From DATBHM01 sp963772375 (lineage in GTDB: Bacteria; Actinomycetota; UBA4738; JACQTL01), in contig CAVYXG010000001.1 of assembly GCA_963772375.1 (NCBI GenBank), forward strand, positions 682,001 through 746,000: 64,000 bases of DNA. The letters run 5' to 3'. The notes under the pieces were generated by a model. That model searched no databases. It was given only the letters and a program-made list of their open reading frames with translations, and had not been told where the DNA came from. Shown in pieces: positions 57,726 to 64,000 of the stretch; the first letter of the stretch is position 1; every line of letters begins with the position of its first letter. A program made the position numbers and the translations under genes.

Positions 57726-59156
57726 TCACACGCCCTCGATCGCCTCGATGCGTCCTGAGCGGACCGCCTCGACAAAGGCCTGATAGTCCCGCTCGTTTTG
57801 ATCCGCATATCGCTCCGAGAAGTCGGTGATCGACCGGTCGAAGCCAACGTCGCTGCCCAGATAAGCGGCGAGGGCGACGGCGTCACCCGAACGTGCATGC
57901 GCGCGGGCCAGCGTCCAACCGCACGTGCGGGCGTAGAACGTGAGACCGAATGGCTTCAGCGATTCGACGTCGGCTGAGCCCTTCATGTCGCGGAGTTGCC
58001 GCCAGTACAGGAAGCGGTTGGCTTCCTGGCCCCTGGTCCACCCGAGGAAGATGTCGCTCGCGGCCTGCATCATCCTCTGGCCCTGCACCACCCGCTCGCC
58101 TGGCTGATGGAACCGGCTCTTCGGCAGGTGGCCCTCGAGGACGGAGGCTGTTGCCTCCTTGACCTGCAGGAAGAGCGGATCCCGCTGATCGCGTCCCTGG
58201 AGCAGGACGATGAAGGCCCGGGTGCCGACGCTGCCCACTCCCACGACCTTGCGGGCCATGTCGATGATCTCGAAGCGCTCCAGCAGGCGGCGCCGATCGT
58301 CCTGCAGCGTGGCACGGTAGGCGCGAAACTGCTTACGGATCGCGAGTTGGAGCTCCTCCTGGCTCATCCCTGTGGAGGCGGAGAGCTCTCGAGCCGGGAT
58401 CACCGTCGGGGGTTGACTGATGATCCGGTAGTTGCCGTCGACGTGCTCGGCGAGTTTCGACAGCGCCTGCAGGCTGTCGCGAGTGCGCGCCTTCAGGGCG
58501 GTCTTCTTCGCCGTCTTCTCACCCCGCTTCGCCTCTTTCTTCTTCCTCTTCTCGGGGGGTATGGATCTCTTGATCTCGGCCATGAGCTCTTCTTCGGACA
58601 GGTGGGCGTACCAGATCTCCATGGTGCCCATCTGGGCGAAGTCGGCCATCGCCTCTCGGTACGCGGCCACCGACGTCATCGTCGCCTCGCGGGCGTCGGC
58701 CTTCGAGAAACCATTGTTGCGCGCCGCGATCGTGAAGCTCGCGGACATGCGCTTCACGTCGTACTCGAACGGGCCCGGCAGGGTCTCGTCGAAGTCGTTC
58801 AGATCGAACAGAAGAGTCCGTTCGGGCGATGCGAACGCGCCGAAGTTCGATAGGTGTGCGTCGCCGCAGAGCTGTGTCGTGAGCCCCGCCCTTGGCGTGT
58901 CCTTGAGGTCGGCGGCCATGATTTTGGCCGCGCCCCGGTAGAAGGTGAACGGCGAGACCATCATGCGCCCATGACGCACGGGCACGAGGTCCGGCTCTCG
59001 CGTCGTGTTTTGCTCCTCCAGCAACGCGACCGGATCCGCGCGGTCGGAGGCCGGCTTCCACCCGGAGTGACTCTCGGGACTCGCTTCGTCTTTGGCCATC
59101 TTGCCGGCTGCAGAGCGCTCCTCAACGCTCGGGTGCTCGACCTTGCCTGTGGTCAT
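57726..59156 (-). CDS. DUF2252 family protein
   Basis: 476 residues, cytoplasmic. The family pattern is clear: MMVSPFTFYRGAAKIMAADL, TTQLCGDAHLSNFGAFASPE and LLFDLNDFDETLPGPFEYDV near 95-135, then KVVGVGSVGTRAFIVLLQGR and QKVEAT-like LFLQVKEATASVLEG, and HARSGDAVALAAYLGSD at the end. The GDAH-x2-N and FDLNDFD motifs resemble a protein-kinase-like or aminoglycoside-phosphotransferase-like active site, but no activity is established. A lysine-rich insert (KRKKKEAKRGEKTAKKTALK) near residue 205 is unusual. AAGGAGGGAG precedes the ATG. Confidence 0.92.
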   Translation of the reverse strand: MTTGKVEHPSVEERSAAGKMAKDEASPESHSGWKPASDRADPVALLEEQNTTREPDLVPVRHGRMMVSPFTFYRGAAKIMAADLKDTPRAGLTTQLCGDAHLSNFGAFASPERTLLFDLNDFDETLPGPFEYDVKRMSASFTIAARNNGFSKADAREATMTSVAAYREAMADFAQMGTMEIWYAHLSEEELMAEIKRSIPPEKRKKKEAKRGEKTAKKTALKARTRDSLQALSKLAEHVDGNYRIISQPPTVIPARELSASTGMSQEELQLAIRKQFRAYRATLQDDRRRLLERFEIIDMARKVVGVGSVGTRAFIVLLQGRDQRDPLFLQVKEATASVLEGHLPKSRFHQPGERVVQGQRMMQAASDIFLGWTRGQEANRFLYWRQLRDMKGSADVESLKPFGLTFYARTCGWTLARAHARSGDAVALAAYLGSDVGFDRSITDFSERYADQNERDYQAFVEAVRSGRIEAIEGV

Positions 59157-59348
59157 GGGGCACTCCCTCCTTGGCCCGACTTGAGCGCGCTCGAACGGCC
59201 GCCACGGGGGCTCCCTTGGAGCTCATCGCACCTCAGAGGAGCCAATTCGATCACCTCTCGCCCGCGCGCCTCGGCTCTCGTGCGTCCAGTGAGCGCCCGG
59301 ATGATCGCGGAGTCATCGGCGACGAACGCGCTCAGATCGGATACACCG

Positions 59349-59819
59349 CTACGCTGGCGGCTCAGCTGCTGCCGCCTGCACAGCCGCCTCATCGACCAGA
59401 TCGTGGCTCGACGTCACGCCGCCGTATTCGTCCAGCTGCTTCTGGATCGTGGACGCATCCTCGATCCTCGCGAGCACACCGACAGCCGCCTTGCCAGCGC
59501 CGAGATCTCCTGAGATTCGCGCCTTGTCCTGATCGCTGAGCTTCAGGCCTTTGTGGTGAAGCCCGCCGGCGGCCGTGCCGCCGATGAGGCCCACCCCGAG
59601 GATTGCTGGACCGAGCACAACCAGGCACGCGCCAACCCCCGCACCGGCGGCCCAGCTCCGCGCGCCGACCTTGTCCGTCTTGAGGTTGCCGGCGTCATCG
59701 AGAACCAGGAGCCCGATTGCGTCGCCGGAGGCCATCCCGGAGTCCTTAAGGTTCTCGGCCGCCGTGTCCGCCGCCGGTTCATCGGCGAAGAAGGAGAGCA
59801 CGAGCTGCTTGTCTGCCAT
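59349..59819 (-). CDS. DUF1269-like membrane-associated protein
   Basis: 156 residues, second protein of the 54715 type. QLVLSFFADEPAADTAAENL is followed by DAIGLLVLDDAGNLKTDKVG, a Gly-rich hydrophobic hairpin (GAGVGACLVVLGPAILGVGL, IGGTAAGGLHHKG) and a helical region (LGAGKAAVGVLARIEDASTI). It probably inserts or associates with the membrane through the hairpin. AGAGAAAGGGAC precedes the ATG at 59819. It flanks the DUF2252 gene on the side opposite to the sulfatase. Confidence 0.78.
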   Translation of the reverse strand: MADKQLVLSFFADEPAADTAAENLKDSGMASGDAIGLLVLDDAGNLKTDKVGARSWAAGAGVGACLVVLGPAILGVGLIGGTAAGGLHHKGLKLSDQDKARISGDLGAGKAAVGVLARIEDASTIQKQLDEYGGVTSSHDLVDEAAVQAAAAEPPA

Positions 59820-60077
59820 GGCCGTCCCTTTCTCTCTGGCGCCCCATCAGCGCGTCACAAACACAATGGCTGGTCCTTTAGGAAGAGGCATCATCCGAAC
59901 CAGATGAATTGCGATCAGACGATTCGCATGGGCCCGGCTGGAAGGGATCGATGCCCTGAGTGAATTCCGCGAGCGAAACCCCGAGCACACCTGGTGCGTT
60001 CTCGGCGTGATAGGCGCGTCACGGCCGGCGGAGCGCTCCTCCCCCACCGCGCATCAAGGAGAGCACCTCACGTGACT
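59820..60077. other. Gap without recognised gene
   Basis: 258 bp between the PRMT-like gene's stop and the DUF1269 start. It is visibly lower in GC than its surroundings. No plausible coding frame, tRNA or clear hairpin with T-run was found. The promoter of the DUF1269 gene must lie elsewhere in it, but I cannot mark it. Confidence 0.45.
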
Positions 60078-61073
60078 TCAGTCGTCGATCTCCACCCACA
60101 CCGACTGTTCGTCGTGTTCCTCCCAGTCGGCGCCCGGCATGGCGATGGCCCAGCTCGTCCATGTCCCGACCGGTCGAGCCGGGGCGGTTCTGATTCTGGC
60201 GCGGACGACCGTGCCGGGCGTGAGCTCCACGGGTGAGCGCAGCGGGGCGGTTGTCATCCCCCAATGGGTCGGCGGATCCCCGGGGCCCACGGAGAGCGTG
60301 ATGCCGGGCGCGAGGTCGGCGCTGAACCACAGCGCGAGAGCGTTGGCCGTTCCGTGCTCGCGCACCCGGAGGAGCGCTTCGGCTTCGTGAGGACCCTGCG
60401 CCCGCTCGAGCGAGATCCTGTTCGTGTCCGTCTCCCACAACCGAGCCGGCTCGGAGCGTCGGTCGCCGGTCGCAAGGTGGCGAAAGGTCCCGGAGTAGGA
60501 AATCTCGTTGACGGTCATATCCACCAACCCGTCGAGCATGAGGCCGTAGGGGTTGTCCCGAAGGAATTCGACCGTCTCGCTCAGATAGCGGTCGTACACC
60601 AACCCGGCCCACGCCGTCACCGAGCGGGGGATCATGGCTCCGCCCGGCTTGAGCCAGTGGTCACGGGCACCGATCACCGGCCCCAGCATCCCTTCGTCGA
60701 TCCCGAAGCCTCCGAGCCACTCCGAGACGATCAGATCGACGGGTTCGGGAAGCTCGATGTCCATGACGTCGCCATGGATCACGTCGACGATCTCCGCGAC
60801 CCCGTTCGAAGCGGCCAACTCCTGAGCGAGGACGGCGACCGTCGTCCGTTCCACAGCGTAGACACGGCGAGCCCCCGCGCGAGCCGCGAACATGCTCAGA
60901 ATGCCGCTTCCAGCACCGACGTCGAGCACCACGTCGCCGGGACGCACCATCGAGTCGATCGCACGCATGAAGGTCCCGGTGCGGACGCGGTCGCAGATCA
61001 TCGTCCGGTGCACCTCGATCTCGGCGTACATCGGATCGGGCGGGTTCCTGATCGGCGTCCGCACGAGCGTCAT
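60078..61073 (-). CDS. Type I protein arginine methyltransferase-like enzyme
   Basis: SAM-dependent methyltransferase of 331 residues with the full plan of eukaryotic type I PRMTs. The N-terminal helices read HRTMICDRVRTGTFMRAI (22-39; compare HEEMLKDEVRT in PRMT1). Motif I is VLDVGAGSG (49-57) with acidic Glu75. The double-E loop SEWLGGFGIDE has Glu118 and Glu127 nine apart, as in PRMT1. The C-terminal barrel carries the THW loop (GDPPTHWGM, near 270). These residues bind and methylate an arginine guanidinium, so catalysis is plausible. The target is unknown. Its ATG overlaps the stop of the upstream gene (ATGA), so the two are coupled. Bacterial members are rare in my knowledge. Confidence 0.85.
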   Translation of the reverse strand: MTLVRTPIRNPPDPMYAEIEVHRTMICDRVRTGTFMRAIDSMVRPGDVVLDVGAGSGILSMFAARAGARRVYAVERTTVAVLAQELAASNGVAEIVDVIHGDVMDIELPEPVDLIVSEWLGGFGIDEGMLGPVIGARDHWLKPGGAMIPRSVTAWAGLVYDRYLSETVEFLRDNPYGLMLDGLVDMTVNEISYSGTFRHLATGDRRSEPARLWETDTNRISLERAQGPHEAEALLRVREHGTANALALWFSADLAPGITLSVGPGDPPTHWGMTTAPLRSPVELTPGTVVRARIRTAPARPVGTWTSWAIAMPGADWEEHDEQSVWVEIDD

Positions 61074-61786
61074 CCTCGCCAGGGAGAAACGCGGTCAGCC
61101 TCCGACCACTCGACGCCGTCAGTCCACCCGAGAGCGGGTCTGTTTGGCAATCGGCCCGCCAGCAGGCCAAGTTGGAACCAATGCGCATACGACATCGCGT
61201 CGGTCCCACCAAGCTGTGAAACGTCGGGCAGGGGATCGCCGAAGACCACCCCCGCCGTGGACTCGATCGCCCTCCGGGCGGCCTCTGGACGGCCGCTCGC
61301 CTCGAATCCGACCGTCCAGAGCCGCTCGTTCCGAGACCAAATCTGGGTGAGCTCGACTGAACACGATGCCTCGCCGTCGCCGGCAGCAACTCGCTCCCGA
61401 ACCACACCATCAAGAAGAGCGAACCGGCGGATGCGCCGAACCTTTCGAACGGACATCCATTGCGGCCCCCGGATGCCCGCTTGGAGCACCGAGCGAAAGG
61501 GGACTGACAACTTCCTCCAGGACTCGATCGTCCCTCGAGCGCGACCCGGAATGTCGAGCGTTCCTGTCCTCCCTCGCGCGATCTTGAGATCGAGCCGCTC
61601 ACCGCCGCGGATCTTCAAGGAACAACTCTTCATCCTTCGACTCAGGCGATATGTGTCCTCGCGAATCTCGACCGCCCCTGAGTCCGCCCCGAACCACGCG
61701 ATCATCGAGGCCGTCAGTGCGCCTGACCGAATCCATCGGATTTCCGACGTATCGCGTCTTTCGCGTACCAATTGGAAGCCGACCAT
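61070..61786 (-). CDS. Unknown protein co-translated with the PRMT-like enzyme
   Basis: 238 residues, no signal or membrane helix. The pattern of alternating charged strands (EIRWIRSG, VEIREDTYRLS, RLDLKIARGRTGTL, RRIRRFALLDGVV, SCSVELTQI, ERLWTVGFEASG) followed by ARRAIESTAGVV looks like a beta-barrel of the CYTH/triphosphate-tunnel kind, but the E-x-E-x-K signature is not evident, so this is only a suggestion. GAGGAGAGGG precedes the ATG at 61786. Its stop overlaps the PRMT-like start, so it may be a partner or substrate of that enzyme. Confidence 0.7.
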   Translation of the reverse strand: MVGFQLVRERRDTSEIRWIRSGALTASMIAWFGADSGAVEIREDTYRLSRRMKSCSLKIRGGERLDLKIARGRTGTLDIPGRARGTIESWRKLSVPFRSVLQAGIRGPQWMSVRKVRRIRRFALLDGVVRERVAAGDGEASCSVELTQIWSRNERLWTVGFEASGRPEAARRAIESTAGVVFGDPLPDVSQLGGTDAMSYAHWFQLGLLAGRLPNRPALGWTDGVEWSEADRVSPWRG

Positions 61787-61991
61787 GGTCCCTCTCCTCG
61801 CGAACCTCGCCCCTGGCAAATAGGCCGAACCTAGTGATGCCGAAAGCCGACGCAATCCCTTCTCGGCCCGTCCTCCTTCGCTGCAGGATGCGATGATCCA
61901 AGCAGTACGGCGACCTCGTCGCACCATCCAGATCGGGTGAATCTGAGAAACCCGGCTTCATCCTCAGGCAGGAGAAGAACCGGATCATCGG
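61787..61991. other. Gap, probable promoter region of the PRMT-like operon
   Basis: 205 bp of lower-GC sequence between the carboxymuconolactone-decarboxylase-like gene and the unknown/PRMT pair. It must contain the promoter for the pair. A TATTTG on the minus strand around 61820 is a weak -10 candidate. No gene seen. Confidence 0.4.
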
Positions 61992-62312
61992 TCACTGGCC
62001 CAGCGAATCGATCGCCTCGAGGTCGGCATCGATGTCGTAGCCGAGAGCCAGGGCGATAGCCCCGGCGGCCGAAACGACCTTCGCCGAACCCACGACGTGC
62101 GCGACGGCGATCAATGCGCCCACGATCTCGTCGACCGTTACCCCGCACGCGAGCGCCATCGATGCGTCGGCCTCATACGAGGGGGGCGTAGCATCGAGCG
62201 CGATCAGGGAGCCGAGGCGGGCTATGGCCTGAGTCTTCTGGTCAAGGCTGGAGGCATCGTTTCCTGCGCGCTGCAACGACACGATTCGCTCGACGAACTC
62301 CTCATCGTTCAT
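61992..62312 (-). CDS. Carboxymuconolactone-decarboxylase-like small protein
   Basis: 106 residues, helical AhpD/CMD-type fold: QKTQAIARLGSLIALDATPP, ADASMALACGVTVDEIVGAL and VVGSAKVVSAAGAIALALGY. The redox C-x2-C of AhpD is absent; only one Cys (ALACGV) is present, so peroxidase-coupled redox activity is unlikely. An upstream extension is open, but the ATG at 62312 with GAAGG seven bases before it matches the fold start. It stands alone on the minus strand. Confidence 0.78.
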   Translation of the reverse strand: MNDEEFVERIVSLQRAGNDASSLDQKTQAIARLGSLIALDATPPSYEADASMALACGVTVDEIVGALIAVAHVVGSAKVVSAAGAIALALGYDIDADLEAIDSLGQ

Positions 62313-62763
62313 TGCCAGCCTTCGGAGCGTTTCCCGATGATCCGGCGCAACCAAGGCATTCCTTCCTGAGCATGGGACGCACGAAGCCTCCGTGTACTGT
62401 CCTCCATTCCAAGGTCGGACGTCATCGTCCCGGATGGATGAATCACCGACAAAGCCCAGCGCGGAGGACCGCATTTCTGGATCGGTGGAGTACCTGGGGC
62501 GGAACCTCAGCTTTCCGACGAGATCCACCATCCACGGCCCGTATTCCTCGCTTCTTGGTCCACTGTTACCAAGCTAGTGCGTATTGGCGTGACCCTTTGG
62601 GACAGTTGGGGTGCGACTTAACTGACCCAACCAACGCGGCCTCTGAGTCGCTAGAGTAACTTCCGTATGCCTGAATAGCTGATTGGCCTAGGGCGGGAAC
62701 GACATCGACCTACAGCAGCAGACTGCCCGATCACGCCGCATCGGCTGGCCACTCTTCGAGGTC
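62313..62763. other. 451-bp gap with inverted repeats, lower GC
   Basis: Intergenic region between two divergent genes. CTTGGT/ACCAAG (62554-62573, eight-base loop) and GTTGGG/CCCAAC (62605-62631) are imperfectly placed inverted repeats that could be operator or terminator remnants. Short frames on both strands lack ribosome sites and protein-like composition. No tRNA found. Confidence 0.45.
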
Positions 62764-64000
62764 GTGACCTCGAAGCTTGTCCCCCCCCGCGTACGACCCG
62801 GGACCGTGCGCCGCTCACTCCTCATCGAACGTCTCTCGGAAGCGGGCCGGCAACCGATCCTCTCAGTAGTCGGGCCGCCCGGGTATGGGAAGACGACACT
62901 GCTGTCACAGTGGGCCGAGAGGAATGGCCAGTCCTTCGCGTGGGTCTCGATCGACGAACGCGACAACGAGCCGAAGGTGCTTCTTCGGTACGTCGCGGAG
63001 GCGCTCGACGCAATCACGCCGATCCCCGACCGCGTGTTCGAAGCACTCGCGTCTCCTCGAAGTTCAGTGCCCGGCTCGGTCGTCCCCAGGCTGGGCTCGG
63101 CCCTCGCATCGATCCCATCCCCCGTGGTGCTCGTCTTGGACGACGTCCACTTGCTGCACAGTCGGGAAAGCCGAGCCGCGTTGTCGGTGCTGGCGGATCA
63201 CGTGCCGCGTGGCTCTCGACTGGCGCTGGCTGGCCGGACCGTACCGCCGCTTCGCATCGCGCGCCTGCGCGCCGAGGGCCGGCTCATGGAGATCGGTCCA
63301 AAGGAGCTGGCTCTCACCGTTGAGGAGGCGTCATCGCTCCTCCGGAGCGCCGACCTCGTGCTGGACGAGCACGACGTAGAACAACTCCATCGGCGGACCG
63401 AAGGGTGGCCGGTCGGGCTCTATCTCGCGGCCCTCTACCTCAGAGAGGGCGGCTCGATCGAGAGCGCGTCCGCCTTCGGCGGGAGCGACCGGCTGGTGAG
63501 CGACTACATGGAGTCGGAGTTCCTCTCGCGGATCACGCGCCGACAACGGATCTTCCTCACTCGGACTGCGGTCCTGGATCGCATGTGCGGAGCGCTGTGC
63601 GACGCGGTCCTCGGTGGGAGTGGATCCGCCATGGTCCTCGCGAACCTCGAGCGTTCGAACACCCTGCTGGTTCCGCTCGACCGGACCGGGGAGTGGTACC
63701 GCTACCACCATCTGTTCCGCGACATGCTGCTCGGGGAGCTGCGCCGTGGCGAACCCGATCTGATCTCCGACCTTCAGCGGCGGGCATCCGGCTGGTGCCT
63801 GGAGAACGGGTTGCCCGAGGCCTCGGTTGAGTACTCGATCGCAGCCGAAGACGTGGACGCAACGGCTCGCCTCGTCGCGATGCTGGCCGTGCCCGCATAC
63901 CGTGAAGGCCGAATCACGACCGCCGAGCGGTGGATACGATGGCTGGACGATCGGGGTGGGGTCGACGGACACCCCTTGATCGCGGTGTTGGCCTCGATTC
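62764..64000 (+). CDS. MalT/LuxR-type ATP-dependent transcriptional regulator, partial
   Basis: Open to the right edge, 412 residues visible. The N-terminus VTSKLVPPRVRPGTVRR is the usual opening of LuxR-family MalT-like (LAL/STAND) activators. Walker A GPPGYGKTT lies at 37-45, and the Walker B region VVLVLDDVHLL at about 121-131. RTEGWPVGLYLAALYLREGG is the conserved STAND helix, and WYRYHHLFRDMLLGELRR precedes the TPR-like region. The C-terminal LuxR DNA-binding domain expected in this family would lie beyond the window. The GTG at 62764, with CGAGG five bases before it, is the first start after an in-frame stop at 62689. Ligand and targets unknown. Confidence 0.88.
   Translation, partial: MTSKLVPPRVRPGTVRRSLLIERLSEAGRQPILSVVGPPGYGKTTLLSQWAERNGQSFAWVSIDERDNEPKVLLRYVAEALDAITPIPDRVFEALASPRSSVPGSVVPRLGSALASIPSPVVLVLDDVHLLHSRESRAALSVLADHVPRGSRLALAGRTVPPLRIARLRAEGRLMEIGPKELALTVEEASSLLRSADLVLDEHDVEQLHRRTEGWPVGLYLAALYLREGGSIESASAFGGSDRLVSDYMESEFLSRITRRQRIFLTRTAVLDRMCGALCDAVLGGSGSAMVLANLERSNTLLVPLDRTGEWYRYHHLFRDMLLGELRRGEPDLISDLQRRASGWCLENGLPEASVEYSIAAEDVDATARLVAMLAVPAYREGRITTAERWIRWLDDRGGVDGHPLIAVLASI

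Noticed and set aside
62392..62577. Small plus-strand open frame (61 codons) in the gap before the MalT-like gene
   Set aside because: No ribosome site or -10 element, and composition is not protein-like.
1..64000. CRISPR arrays, insertion sequences, integrases, attachment sites, rRNA or tRNA genes
   Set aside because: None could be identified by reading both strands; no regularly spaced repeats or transposase-like proteins were seen.

Overview
The window is high-GC DNA (about 70% by eye) with many GTG and TTG starts. It has the core gene order leuS-comEA-comEC-holA / rpsT / lepA-hemW-hrcA-dnaJ-HIT-phoH-ybeY-CNNM-cdd-era ... recO-uppS, which is characteristic of Actinomycetota. I cannot place it below phylum. 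Zinc-ribbon/cyclase/AAA/TPR signalling proteins and a non-Proteobacterial microcompartment locus suggest a poorly sampled lineage. I see no rRNA, tRNA, transposase, integrase or CRISPR array.

Left end (1-6.3 kb, minus strand): a bacterial microcompartment (BMC) operon running off the left edge. It begins with a GntR/UTRA regulator and a perfect 16-bp palindrome upstream of it. Next come RpiB-like isomerase, deoxyribose-phosphate aldolase (DeoC), a double-ring-type BMC-T, BMC-H, BMC-P, a CoA-acylating aldehyde dehydrogenase, a PduT-like BMC-T and two more BMC-P genes. The inferred chemistry is sugar phosphate to acetaldehyde plus glyceraldehyde-3-phosphate inside a shell, with acetaldehyde oxidised to acetyl-CoA. 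This matches the sugar-phosphate-utilising BMC class. All three enzymes carry an N-terminal helix that looks like an encapsulation peptide. Three oddities stand out: a cysteine-rich motif in DeoC, loss of the usual catalytic Cys in RpiB, and His in place of the Fe-S Cys in the PduT-like shell pore.

6.3-34 kb: the conserved minus-strand backbone. It is interrupted between recO and era by an accessory block. That block holds a plus-strand cyclase/AAA/TPR giant and a degenerate, frameshifted copy of it, a small unknown protein, two cupredoxin lipoproteins that converge, and a tandem pair of secreted DUF2330-like proteins. A CIRCE operator precedes hrcA-dnaJ. Many backbone genes form stop/start overlaps (GTGA, ATGA).

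34-46.7 kb: mixed accessory genes. They comprise a zinc-ribbon protein with an unknown C-terminal domain, a membrane protein, a third cyclase/AAA/TPR protein, a Baeyer-Villiger-type monooxygenase, YceI, an MFS permease, a luciferase-like monooxygenase, GNAT, two VOC proteins, a voltage-gated K+ channel and a GFA-type zinc protein.

46.7-62.3 kb: a DHA2-type MFS transporter, a SulP transporter with a mucin-like membrane protein, several small membrane proteins (HdeD, a frameshifted DUF4239, a PLDc_N-like protein), two DUF1269-like proteins, a large type I sulfatase, a DUF2252 protein, a eukaryote-like type I protein arginine methyltransferase coupled to an unknown protein, and a small carboxymuconolactone-decarboxylase-like protein. 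The window ends inside a MalT/LuxR-type ATPase regulator.

Two styles of gene start are visible. Many operon-head genes in the core and middle regions have a -10-like hexamer (TAGACT, TACACT, TAGAAT) only 6-10 nt before the start codon, which implies leaderless mRNAs. Most genes between about 45 and 62 kb instead have strong GGAGG Shine-Dalgarno sequences.
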